From Myxococcales bacterium (GTDB lineage: Bacteria > Myxococcota_A > Polyangia > Polyangiales > Polyangiaceae), in NCBI GenBank assembly GCA_016703425.1, contig JADJCA010000002.1:744001-808000 (forward strand): a stretch of 64,000 nucleotides of DNA. The letters run 5' to 3'. The translations under genes were made by a program, and so were the position numbers. Positions 1 through 7,660 of this stretch are shown here, piece after piece. The notes below the pieces were generated by a model. It searched no databases. It was not told the origin of the DNA and saw nothing but the letters and a program-made list of their open reading frames with translations. The stretch's first letter is position 1; each line of letters begins with the position of its first letter.

Positions 1-36
1 CTTTGGAGATCTTGGCGCGTGCGACTGCTCGACATT

Positions 37-108
37 GGAAGACCGCCCCGCGCTCGACGCGCGTGGGTGTGGCGACGTCCCGCCCGTGGACGCACGGGGC
101 GGTCTTCC
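37..108. repeat. Large inverted repeat 1 (14-bp arms, 44-nt loop)
   Basis: The arms at 37-50 (GGAAGACCGCCCCG) and 95-108 are perfect reverse complements separated by 44 nt. The core GGAAGACCG/CGGTCTTCC recurs in the next inverted repeat at 169-250, so the two form a tandem pair upstream of the packaging genes. No gene is convincing across it. It may be a structured RNA, a terminator or a protein-binding site; nothing in the sequence decides between these. Confidence 0.7.
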
Positions 109-168
109 GGTGCCGACAGAGGCGCAACAGAGCCAACTGGCGCTGATGCGGAGGACAGCAACCACGAC

Positions 169-250
169 GCTCGACGAAGGAAGACCGGCCCTCGGGCCGG
201 GAAACCAGGGCATGGCGACCAGCACGGGAGCCGGTCTTCCTTCGTCGAGC
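169..250. repeat. Large inverted repeat 2 (21-bp perfect arms, 40-nt loop)
   Basis: The arms at 169-189 and 230-250 are perfect 21-bp reverse complements around a 40-nt loop. They share the GGAAGACCG core with the repeat at 37-108. It ends 41 bases before the start codon at 292, so if transcribed it would form a very stable stem in the leader of the packaging genes. No T-run follows, so a simple intrinsic terminator is not obvious. Confidence 0.75.
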
Positions 251-291
251 ACCGACCTCGATCGACACCAAACCGAACGGGAGAAGCAACC

Positions 292-516
292 ATGACCATC
301 CGCAGAGAAGAACCGAGCAAGGCACGCTGGAAGGGACCCGAGACCGCGCCCGGCCCCGACTCGATCCCCATCGACCCCAACACGGGACTCCCCGTGACGG
401 CTCGCGGCGCCACCACCCCGTACCGCGACGACGTCGTAACCGAGACGAAGACGCAGACCGCGAACGCGCAGAGCCAGCGCGTCGAGGTCTTCGCCAACAT
501 CCGCACGAAAGCCTGA
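292..516 (+). CDS. Small hydrophilic phage-type protein, unknown function
   Basis: The 74-residue product has no signal peptide or membrane segment and is rich in charged residues and Thr/Pro. I do not recognise its family. The ATG at 292 follows a GGGAGAAG ribosome-binding sequence, which is why it is preferred over the longer upstream frame. That longer frame would run through the two inverted repeats. The stop lies 9 bases before the next start, and all genes to 3228 run the same way, so it is probably the first gene of the packaging operon. Confidence 0.5.
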   Translation: MTIRREEPSKARWKGPETAPGPDSIPIDPNTGLPVTARGATTPYRDDVVTETKTQTANAQSQRVEVFANIRTKA

Positions 517-525
517 GGAACCGCA

Positions 526-1074
526 GTGCCCCGCGTTTGCACCATCTGCACCCACTTCGACCGCGAAGCCATCGACGCGGCAATCGCGGACCGCCGCGGT
601 TCGATGCGCGCCATAGCGCGGAGCACGACGTTTCCGAGGATGCGCTCCGCAGGCACCGCGACGACCACCTTGGCGACGTCCTGGCATCGGCGAAGGCGGC
701 GGAGTCCGTGCGCGCCGACGACGTGGTTTCTCCGGGTAATCCGACTCGCCAATACCGCGGAAGCGATCTTGGTCCGGGCCGAGGAGAAGGACGATGACGA
801 GCTCCGACTGAAGGCGCTTCGTGAGGCCCGCCCGACGGTCGCATTGCTAGCGAGGCTGGCCGGCCGCCTCCAATCCGGCTTCACGACGAACGTGATGGTC
901 AACGCCCCTGGCGGAGCCGTCCAAGTCGTGCAGTCGAACACGCCGCAGACGCGCTTGGAGCTTGAACGGGACATCCGCCTTGCTCAAGCGAGGCTCGCGG
1001 AGATGGTCGCGGCCGAGGCGCCGGCCCTTCCGGCTGCGGTCGAGACGAACGGGGGCGCCGATGGGGCTGCTTAG
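526..1074 (+). CDS. Small-terminase-like HTH protein with a shifted central segment
   Basis: The 182-residue product starts with GTG. The N-terminus has a CTICTH motif followed by DREAIDAAIADRRG, typical of a phage HTH family found just before large terminase genes. Residues about 35-70 read as low-complexity Arg/Thr/Pro in this frame. The overlapping frame gives a better family match there (VSEDALRRHRDDHLGDVLA), after which the original frame resumes with a helical EKDDDELRLKALREAR segment. Two compensating single-base indels near 625 and 735 would explain this. The gene overlaps the start of the large terminase gene by 14 bases. The role as DNA-recognition terminase subunit is inferred from position and HTH character. 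Confidence 0.55.
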   Translation: MPRVCTICTHFDREAIDAAIADRRGSMRAIARSTTFPRMRSAGTATTTLATSWHRRRRRSPCAPTTWFLRVIRLANTAEAILVRAEEKDDDELRLKALREARPTVALLARLAGRLQSGFTTNVMVNAPGGAVQVVQSNTPQTRLELERDIRLAQARLAEMVAAEAPALPAAVETNGGADGAA

Positions 1075-2467
1075 TCGTTGGTTGACGCCGCTCGCCGTAC
1101 GCGACCCCGTTGTGTTCGCAGCGCAGACGATGCGCGACGCGTCGACCGGATCGCCCGTTCGCCTGGAGCCGTTTCACGAGCGCATCATCCGATCGCGACG
1201 TCACCCCGCGCCGCAATCGAACTTCCCCGAGCACGGCAAGACCTCGTGCGTAGCGCCGACCGTGAGCTGGCTGCTCGCTCGCAACCCGCGCCTGACGGTC
1301 GCCATGGTCAGCAACACCATCGGGCAGGCGACGCGGCAGGCTAGTCCGGTGCAACGGTCGATAGGGTCACCGGACGCGCAGAGGATCTTCCGCATCCGCC
1401 CCCATTCGACGCAGTGGACACAGCTCGCGTTCTCCGTGGCTGCAAAACCCGGTGACGTCGCCGACCCCAACGTTCAAGTGGCCAGCCTCGACGGCTCGGG
1501 ACTTCTCGGCGCGCGCATCGGGCTGATCGTGCTCGACGACCTCGACAGTCTTGCCACGACCGCGACGCCGCACGCGCGTGACGCCACGTGGCGTTGGGTA
1601 ACCAGCACCATCTTGAGTCGCTTGGCGCCGGGCGGACGCGTGATCTTCCTCTCGACCTCGTGGCACCGCGCCGACGCCATGCACCGGTTCATTGACCTCG
1701 GGGGCGTCGACCACGTCCGCATCCCGATCCAAGACACGAAGGGCAACCCGACATGGGCGGCGCGCTGGCCGCCCGACCGAATCGCCTCCCGGCGCCGCGA
1801 GCTTGGGCCGCGCCTCGCTCGCCGCGTGCTCGACTGCGTCGCCGCTGCAGACGACGGCTGCATCTTCGACCCGACGCACGTGCAGGCAATGATCACGAAC
1901 GGTCTCGCGCTCCCGACGACGCACTACGTTCGGCCGACCGGGCGCTACGTGCTCGGCGTCGACGTCGGGTTCAGCACGAACGCGGGAGCAGATCGATCTG
2001 CGCTCGTCGTCGTCCGGTGCTGCGACGACGGCGTGCGCGAAGTCGTGCACGTGCGCACCGGACGTTGGAACTTCGACCAGCTTGTCGCCTGCGTGGTCGA
2101 GACCGCGCAAGCGTTCGGCGCCGTTGCCGCTGTCGAGAGCAACGCCGGGGGCAACTTCGTCTATCAGGCCGTGCGGAAACAGGTCGCCGCGACCGCGCTG
2201 CATACGAGTCAATCGTCGAAGATCGCGCGGGTCGAGTTCCTGGCCGCTGAGCTGGCCGCCGCGCGCTGGCGGTTCCGCCCTCACGACCGGGAGCTGACTC
2301 CGGAGATGCGCGCGCTGGCGGACGGGCTCACCGCGTTCTCGCCCGACGAGCACACGCCCGACGAGGTCGCGGCGCTGCTCGTCGCGGTGGAGCAGATCCG
2401 AGACCGCGAGAACAAGCCACGTGCGCAGTTCGGTCACCTCGACCTGCACCGCGCGCGCGGCCTTTGA
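1061..2467 (+). CDS. Phage terminase large subunit (ATPase and nuclease)
   Basis: The 468-residue product is the DNA-packaging motor and headful/end-cutting nuclease of tailed phages. Visible ATPase features are a Walker A-like FPEHGKTSCV near residues 47-56, a Walker B-like IGLIVLDDLDS, and the typical GGRVIFLSTSWHRADAM coupling segment. The C-terminal RNase H-like nuclease begins at YVLGVDVGFST and includes AAVESNAGGNFVYQAV. The frame could extend to 962, but that part is the shadow of the preceding gene; ATG 1061 overlaps its end. The reading frame is intact, unlike several neighbours. The unusual PEHGKT form of the P-loop occurs among terminases that use HGK(S/T). Confidence 0.88.
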   Translation: MGLLSRWLTPLAVRDPVVFAAQTMRDASTGSPVRLEPFHERIIRSRRHPAPQSNFPEHGKTSCVAPTVSWLLARNPRLTVAMVSNTIGQATRQASPVQRSIGSPDAQRIFRIRPHSTQWTQLAFSVAAKPGDVADPNVQVASLDGSGLLGARIGLIVLDDLDSLATTATPHARDATWRWVTSTILSRLAPGGRVIFLSTSWHRADAMHRFIDLGGVDHVRIPIQDTKGNPTWAARWPPDRIASRRRELGPRLARRVLDCVAAADDGCIFDPTHVQAMITNGLALPTTHYVRPTGRYVLGVDVGFSTNAGADRSALVVVRCCDDGVREVVHVRTGRWNFDQLVACVVETAQAFGAVAAVESNAGGNFVYQAVRKQVAATALHTSQSSKIARVEFLAAELAAARWRFRPHDRELTPEMRALADGLTAFSPDEHTPDEVAALLVAVEQIRDRENKPRAQFGHLDLHRARGL

Positions 2468-2494
2468 ACACGACACGAGGAAGGACGGACCAAC

Positions 2495-2971
2495 ATGGGC
2501 AACCACAATCAGAACAGATCTCACACGGACCGAATGAGCAAGGCGCTCGCAAAGGCGCAGCGCGAGGCGAAGGAAGCGAAGGAGGCGGCCGAACAGGCAC
2601 GGCTCGAATGCAACGCGACCAACGCTGCGATCCAGGCCTCAATCGGCGTTGAACACATCCCAACGGTCGTCAAAGGCGTGACGGACGCCTATGCGGACGC
2701 GCGCGCGACCAACACGCCGTTCAACTACGTGCACGCGCTGTCGACCGCGATCAGCAAAGTGCGCACGACGGCCATGACGCCGCCGAGTCCGCGCGGCACT
2801 CCCGGGGGACTCTCGGCCCGGACGGCGATGACGCCTCAGCAGATTCAGGAGGACCGCGAGCGCTATCGGGCTCGGCTCCGCCAGCTCGGAATCCTGGACC
2901 CCGCCGTGCACTCCGTGCCGGGCGATGTCGGGCAGGGAAGCTTCGGCTTCGGGCCCTCGGGCAGCAAGTGA
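2495..2971 (+). CDS. Phage-type protein with N-terminal coiled coil, unknown function
   Basis: The 158-residue product has an Ala/Lys/Glu-rich helical segment (residues about 15-45, KALAKAQREAKEAKEAA) that should form a coiled coil. Pro/Gly-rich linkers follow, and the tail ends GFGPSGSK. No family is recognised. An alternative start is Met14. The gene follows the large terminase by 27 bases, and its stop overlaps the GTG of the next gene (GTGA). In tailed phages this position often holds a head or packaging accessory protein, but that is only an inference. Confidence 0.55.
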   Translation: MGNHNQNRSHTDRMSKALAKAQREAKEAKEAAEQARLECNATNAAIQASIGVEHIPTVVKGVTDAYADARATNTPFNYVHALSTAISKVRTTAMTPPSPRGTPGGLSARTAMTPQQIQEDRERYRARLRQLGILDPAVHSVPGDVGQGSFGFGPSGSK

Positions 2972-3228
2972 GCCGGGGTGAGCGCCGCCCCATACGCCTC
3001 TGTCCGGTCTGTGGCCGCGCTGTCTTCCTCTCGACGGTCCGCGCCCACGTCGGGTCGGCGGACTGCCTCGTGGGCCTCCACGTGCGGCGCCAGGGCCGCC
3101 CATTCGACCCAGACGTCGGCCCTGTCGTCCTCGACCTCGCGGGCAGCTATCGCGGCTGCTCGCCCTTGCGGACTGACTTCCGATCGATCGGGCGGGCTGA
3201 ACACCCAGACCAACGTCTGGGTGTTTGA
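2968..3228 (+). CDS. Small zinc-finger-like protein
   Basis: The 86-residue product contains CPVCGRAV followed by HVGSADC, a Cys2-His-Cys arrangement consistent with one zinc-binding knuckle; no catalytic motif is visible. GTG 2968 overlaps the preceding TGA, so translation is probably coupled. The last codons lie inside a perfect 11-bp hairpin (3200-3225), which ends the packaging module. Family and function are unknown. Confidence 0.5.
   Translation: MSRGERRPIRLCPVCGRAVFLSTVRAHVGSADCLVGLHVRRQGRPFDPDVGPVVLDLAGSYRGCSPLRTDFRSIGRAEHPDQRLGV
3200..3225 (+). terminator. Perfect 11-bp hairpin at the end of the packaging module
   Basis: AACACCCAGAC at 3200-3210 pairs exactly with 3215-3225 around a CAAC loop. 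It overlaps the last codons of the zinc-finger-like gene. There is no clear T-run, so it may act as a transcript-end stabiliser or a factor-dependent terminator, or bind a protein. Confidence 0.45.
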
Positions 3229-3263
3229 TGGGTGTTCAGTGTGAACGCTGAATCACTAATCTA

Positions 3264-3282
3264 CTTACCCAAATCGGGTAAG
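3264..3282. promoter_or_regulatory. Inverted repeat upstream of the serine recombinase
   Basis: CTTACCC (3264-3270) and GGGTAAG (3276-3282) are perfect inverted arms with a 5-nt spacer, 41 bases before the recombinase ATG. The surrounding 60 bases are visibly richer in A and T than their neighbours. It could be an operator or a recombinase binding site; the position fits both. Confidence 0.4.
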
Positions 3283-3323
3283 AACACCTTGCACACCAAT
3301 TGGGTTGTCATGGGGTGGTCACA

Positions 3324-4016
3324 ATGGCCCGAAAGACCAAGATGACGAAGACCGCGGCCAAGCCGGCTGCGGTGATTCTCTTGCGCGTCAGCACCGACGG
3401 CCAGGCGCGCGACGGGATCAGCCTCGACGCTAAGGAGTCGAAGTGCCGCGCCCACTGCGAGCGACTGGGCTTGCCGGTTGCGGCTGTCTTCCGCGACGCG
3501 GGGGTCAGCGGCCGGGACACCGTCGAGAACCGGCCGGGCCTTCGCGCCACGATCGAGTTTGCGACCGTGACCCCGGGCGCCGTAGTCGTCGTCTACTCGA
3601 TCTCACGTCTGGCTCGCCGACAGCGAATGCTCTGGAACCTGCTCGACGACCGCGAGGGCTACGGACTCTCGGTGAGCAGCGCGACGGAGAGTTTCGACAC
3701 GAGCACGCCGACCGGCAGAGCGATGCTCGGAATGATCGCGACCTTCGCAGCATTGGAAGCGGACGCGATCAGCGAGCGCACTCGCGACGCGCTCGCCGAA
3801 GTCAAAGCCCAAGGCCGGAAGCTGGGCGCGAAGTCGATGGTGGAGCTTGGCGCCGTCGAGAGCGTGCGGCTCGCCAAAGCGTTGTACGAGTCCGGTGCGT
3901 TCACCCATCGCAGCTTGGCCGACGAGTTGAACAGGCGCGGCGTGGCGACCGCGAAGGGCGGCAAGTGGTGGCCGAAGACCGTGCGAAGCGCGCTCAACCA
4001 GGAGCTTCCTCGATGA
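3324..4016 (+). CDS. Small serine recombinase (resolvase/invertase family)
   Basis: The 230-residue product catalyses site-specific DNA recombination through a Ser-DNA intermediate. The catalytic region opens with AVILLRVSTDGQ (Ser in RVST), continues with the YSISRLARR active-site helix, and the long dimer helix follows TPTGRAMLGMIATFAALE. The C-terminal 50 residues (HRSLADELNRRGVATAKGGKWW) form a compact HTH-like recombinase DNA-binding part. It is too short for a large serine integrase, so resolution, inversion or element mobility are all possible. ATG 3324 (MARKTK) is chosen over an upstream TTG because the first residues of the longer form are unlike the family. Confidence 0.85.
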   Translation: MARKTKMTKTAAKPAAVILLRVSTDGQARDGISLDAKESKCRAHCERLGLPVAAVFRDAGVSGRDTVENRPGLRATIEFATVTPGAVVVVYSISRLARRQRMLWNLLDDREGYGLSVSSATESFDTSTPTGRAMLGMIATFAALEADAISERTRDALAEVKAQGRKLGAKSMVELGAVESVRLAKALYESGAFTHRSLADELNRRGVATAKGGKWWPKTVRSALNQELPR

Positions 4017-4073
4017 TGGCGGAGCGAGTGGCGATCACTTTTTCCGGGAAACCTGGCCCGGTTCGCCCAAGAC

Positions 4074-4095
4074 TCCTCCTGCACGCAGGAGGAAC
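4074..4095 (+). promoter_or_regulatory. Hairpin that sequesters the Shine-Dalgarno of the gene at 4098
   Basis: TCCTCCTGC at 4074-4082 is the exact reverse complement of GCAGGAGGA at 4085-4093, with only AC between. The downstream arm contains a near-ideal AGGAGG ribosome-binding site ending 5-6 bases before GTG 4098. In RNA the ribosome-binding site would therefore be paired unless the stem opens, which points to translational control. Confidence 0.6.
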
Positions 4096-4097
4096 CC

Positions 4098-4318
4098 GTG
4101 ACCCATCCAACGCCAGTCCAATGCCCGCACTGCCGCGCGACCTTGACCGAAGCGGAGGTGAACGACCTCCACGGCGCAGTGCTGCAACGCCTGATCGACT
4201 CGATCAACAACGACCGGAGCCTCGAAAAGTCGCTCCGCGAAGCGGCCGAGCACCTCGACAAGCTGGAAAAGGAGCTGCGCAGACGACCTTCCCGGGCTGG
4301 GTCGGATCTCGGAGGTAG
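4098..4318 (+). CDS. Short CxxC-containing helical protein; 3' end probably frameshifted
   Basis: GTG 4098 has a strong AGGAGG site, itself in a hairpin. The protein begins with CPHCRATLTEAEVNDL, a single CxxC knuckle, and continues as a charged helix (LREAAEHLDKLEKELRR) to about residue 65. The frame as given stays open to 4862, but beyond about 4290 it is only the shadow of the opposite-strand gene. One base shift near 4285 would end it at the TAG at 4316-4318, eight bases before the stop of the convergent gene. The end given here is therefore an inference. Function unknown. Confidence 0.4.
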
Positions 4319-4325
4319 CGTGAAC

Positions 4326-5202
4326 TCAAACCTTGAAACGTGCGTTGGATGGGATCGGTATGTACATCTTCGTGTTGGTCTGAAGCCGTCCGCGAACCAC
4401 GATGCACCACTCCGTGTCCGTTCGCTGACCGACAGATTCAATGTCCTCGAGAGGGATTCGCGCGGTGAACGTCTTGGCGTCGCTCTGCGATGGGTAGCAC
4501 TGGCAAGCGAGATTGTTGCGGTCCTCGTCCACGGTGAAGTCGGCGACCGAGATCATCTGAAGTCCGTCGGTGCCGCCGTTGCTCGGGTTCTTGAAGAGGA
4601 CGCGGCACCGCGGGAGCTGCCACGAGGGGGTTGGGCACGACGGAATCGCCGCGAGGAGCACGACAGTTCGGCGATATCTCGGCTCGAAAAACATCGGCAG
4701 CTCCTCCGGCCTCAGATATCGCGTGTCCGTCAGCGTTCGAAACGGAAAGACGTAAGGCGCATTCGCCTTTGGTCGCGTCATTCGCGACGACACCGACCGG
4801 TTGACCAAAGAAGGGGGACACGTTCACGGCGAGCACACGTTGATCCTCGCCGACGGCGATAACGTCGATGTCGACGGTCGGACTCGGACGGCATCGATCG
4901 CGGACGGCGTTGCTCACGGCGTTCTTGACGCCTGCGGCGTAACTCTCCGTCAACGGCTTGAGGACTCCTACGCGGCCGTCGCCGCGTTCCTCAAAGCCAA
5001 TGAGAATCGTTCCGCCGAAGCGGTTTGCGAAGGCCGCGACGTCCTTAGCCTGCTCGAAGGTTGGCTTTGGGCTGCTGGTCGCCTTGAAGTCGAGCGTCGA
5101 GCGCTCGTAAGCGCTGTCGGCCGCCGGCAGGTGGGCGGCCGTGGTTATCGGAGCGAATCGCGGCACGCCATCAGGGTACCGTCGCGGAACGGTGATCTCC
5201 AA
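4326..5202 (-). pseudogene. AlbA_2/Schlafen-type protein 1, one frameshift
   Basis: Read from 5202 down, the first part holds a clear AlbA_2 core: LDFKATSSPKPTFEQAKD, then VAAFANRFGGTILIGFEERG, the AFAN..GGT.LIG signature of divergent AAA-4/AlbA_2 nucleic-acid-associated domains. After VVANDATK near 4765 the frame breaks. The next frame continues with FPFRTLTDTRYLRPEELP and a C-terminal domain ending at 4326. That C-terminal domain (VADFTVDED..., IPLEDIESVGQ, EWCIVVRGRL) is shared with the protein at 6840-7660, so the two are paralogues. The start is TTG 5202 or GTG 5166. The gene diverges from the reverse-transcriptase gene across 41 bases. A one-base loss or gain in a CCAAAGG context explains the break. 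Confidence 0.65.
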
Positions 5203-5243
5203 GCGGGTGCTTTTCCGTACGATGTCTGCGGAGGGACCGACGG
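5203..5243. promoter_or_regulatory. Divergent 41-base spacer with RBS for the RT gene
   Basis: This is the only non-coding DNA between the AlbA_2-type gene 1 (minus strand) and the RT-like gene (plus strand). It contains CGGAGGGA 7 bases before ATG 5244, a good ribosome-binding site. It is too short to hold a separate RNA gene of the kind that accompanies retrons; both promoters would have to overlap here. Confidence 0.45.
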
Positions 5244-6838
5244 ATGCCGAACCACCTAAAGGACAGCGACGTGAGGTGGGCGCTGCGCCATCTGAATGAG
5301 TTCGGCGACACCGACCTTTTCCCGCGCCCGTTCGAACTCGGGATCATGGCTGAGAACCAAGCGAAGGTCATTGCGCACGTCCGCGCGCTCGACCTGCCGC
5401 AGTACAAGTGGAGCGAGCCGCGTCGCGCACTTGTCCTAAAAGACGAGCTTGCGTTCCGTTCCGCCACCCAACTCGATCCGTTGGACGCGGTCGTCTTCGC
5501 TGCCCTGATCCGGCACGACTGCAAGCGCCTCGATGCCCGTCGTGGCGACGATCATGAATCGCGCGTGTTCAGCTACGGCGTCGAGCCTCGCGCCGACGGC
5601 CAGCTCTCTGGGAAAGATCGCTACCGGGAATTTTGGCAGCGGAACGCGGAACTCGCTGCCGAGCACGCTGTGGTGCTCACGACGGACATCTCGATTTCTA
5701 CAATCAGATCTATCACCATACGATCGAGCAGGGCTGAGGACGCCGGCGTGTCCAGCGACGCGTTCCACGCGTACGTCAACTTGCTGAGGAAGAGCAGCGT
5801 GACCACGTCGCGCGGCATTCCGATCGGGCCCCATGGCGCGCACTTGCTTGCGGAGGTTGCCTTCGCCAGCTGGATGATCTCCTGGTGCAAGCGGGGTTTA
5901 CGTTCACGCGGTTCGTCGATGACATCCACGTGTTTTGCGCCTCCAAGAAGGAAGCCCGGCTGGCCCTCTATCAGATGGTGCAGGTTCTCGATCTTGTAAA
6001 GCTGCAGCTGAATCGAAGGAAGACCAAGATTCGAACTGCGACTGAATTTCACGTGGCAACGGTGCTCGCTCTCGCCGACGAGCCCATCAATGCAGACGAG
6101 GGCGAGATCATTGCCGAACTCGATGACGCCGCGGAGGGCTATGCCTTCGTGCCGCGCCGGGTGATGACTCGGAGCTGATGGCGGCGCTCTCGCCGCCGCG
6201 CGTGATCGGCATCGTCGAGGACTACCTCGACGCCGATGACGTCGACTTCATTCGGCTGCGGCGATTCTTCCGACGGCTCACGCAAACGTGCGAGCCATCG
6301 CCGATCGACCTGATCGTGTCCCGCTTCGCGGAGCTGGCTCCGGCCGTTGCCGATGCCATCCGTTTCCTGCGCTACGCGCTGCCGTTCTACTTCGGAAACA
6401 AGGCTGCTCTCGGAGCGAAACTCCTCGACGTTCTCGAGGACCCGGTCATCGCGACCAATCCGTATCTTCGTTTGGTCGTGTTGAGCCTCTTCGCCAGCGT
6501 CGCCGGAATTGAACCACCTTACGAAGCTGTTCGAGATGTTCGACTCCTTCGACCCGATGGCACGTCGAGAGGTCATCCTCGCAGCGACGAATGCGGTCGC
6601 CGGCGCCTGGCTACGAAAATTCAAGTCGCTCGACAACCAAGACCCGTGGGGTCGACGGGCCGTGTTCCTCGCGTCGTCGACGTGGCCGGAGGACGAGCGC
6701 CAGCACTGGAAGAGGAGCTTGAAGGGGTCTTACGGGTTCTTGGACCAGCTGATTCTCGACAGCCTCCCGACCAAGAACGCGGCGAAGGTTGCGAAGCGCC
6801 GGATCGCGAAGCGGCCGAAGCGGATGGGAGTCAGCTGA
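5244..6838 (+). pseudogene. Defence-type reverse transcriptase (DRT/Abi/UG-like), five frame changes
   Basis: Joining frames gives a protein of about 530 residues. The N-terminal part (KDELAFRSATQLDPLDAVVF, SRVFSYG) is typical of non-retron defence RTs. Catalytic motif A reads TTDISDFYNQIYHHTIEQ when a missing base near 5693 is restored. RGIPIGPHGAHLLAE follows, and the active site RFVDDIHVF is intact. After the fingers/palm comes an all-helical C-terminal region (FDPMARREVILAATNA, DPWGRRAVFLASS, PEDERQHWKRSLK). Frame changes lie near 5693, 5732, 5869, 6165 and 6505, most in short homopolymers; the first two compensate. It ends one base before the AlbA_2-type gene 2, so the two form an operon. 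The RT assignment is strong from motifs. The exact clade cannot be named without a tree. As written the gene could not make the full enzyme. Confidence 0.75.
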
Positions 6839-6839
6839 G

Positions 6840-7660
6840 ATGCCCATCCAGATCAACCGGCAGATCGTCGCGCGCTCACGTCGAGGCGACCCGGGCCGAG
6901 ACCGAGGGGCGAGACGCTGGACTCGAAAACGTACGATCCGAAGAACTGGCCGGAAGCTGCGAAGGACATGGCAGCGTTCGCGAATCATCTTGGCGGCGTC
7001 ATCCTCTTGGGCGCCGACGAGGACGCCCAGGGCTCGCCAATGCTTCTGGGCCTGCCGCCGGAAATTGTTACCGTCTTGAGCGAGACGTTCTACGACGCCG
7101 CCCTGAAGCGGTGTCGGCCGAGCACCCTCATCTCCTGCGCACGGATCCCATGGGACTGCGCGCGCGAGATGCTCGCCGTGAACGTTCAGGCCTACGCGGG
7201 CGGCATCGTTGGCGCCCAGTTCGGCACGCAGAACAAGAACGGCAAGTGGGACGGCGCGAACGCGTGGCGTTTCCTGAGACGAGTTGGAAAGACAACGTCG
7301 ACCTTCCGCTGGAGCAAGCGACCTGCACATGTCCGCGCACGCGACGAGTCGCCATCCTGCTATCGCAGATCTGATCCGGACCAAGCGGATCAAACTCGGC
7401 GTCGGCGACCCCACGTACATCCCGGACGCCGCGAAGCTTGGTGATTTCTCGATCGAGGAGAACACGGTTCGCGTGACGCTCGTCGGCGCGCAGCCGTTCG
7501 GCGCAACCGTGCACGCGGTCCCGTTCGAGGACATCGGAGCCGTGTGGAAGGACGTGGACGGAACTTGGTGCGTTCACGTCGCTGGGAAGTTCGAGCACAT
7601 CATCTTCCGCGATAACAGCCATCGTGTGCTCTACCGGTCGCGCGCGGCGGTGCAGCCGTG
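6840..7660 (+). pseudogene. AlbA_2/Schlafen-type protein 2, several frame changes
   Basis: Joining frames gives MPIQINRQIV, then ETLDSKTYDPKNWPEAAKD and MAAFANHLGGVILLGADED, the same AFAN..GG..LLG signature as the protein at 4326-5202. A middle part (KDNVDLPLEQAT, RTRRVAILLSQ) aligns with RPEELP and RYRRTVVLLAAI of that paralogue. The C-terminal domain (LGDFSIEENTVRVTL, VPFEDIGAVWKDVDGTW) matches too. Frame changes lie near 6879, 6912, 7270 and 7372. The true 3' end is uncertain: the last frame is open to 7877, deep in the integrase gene, whereas alignment to the paralogue suggests an end near 7660. It starts one base after the RT stop. Confidence 0.6.

Noticed and set aside
37..250. CRISPR-like array
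   Set aside because: Only two palindromic units, with unequal arms and no constant spacer length; no cas gene nearby.
4098..4862. A 254-residue protein on the plus strand
   Set aside because: Beyond about residue 65 it is the reverse of the AlbA_2-type gene 1, and its composition changes to basic and disordered.
5203..5243. Retron-type ncRNA for the RT
   Set aside because: The spacer is only 41 bases and holds the RT ribosome-binding site; no msr/msd-like fold is possible.
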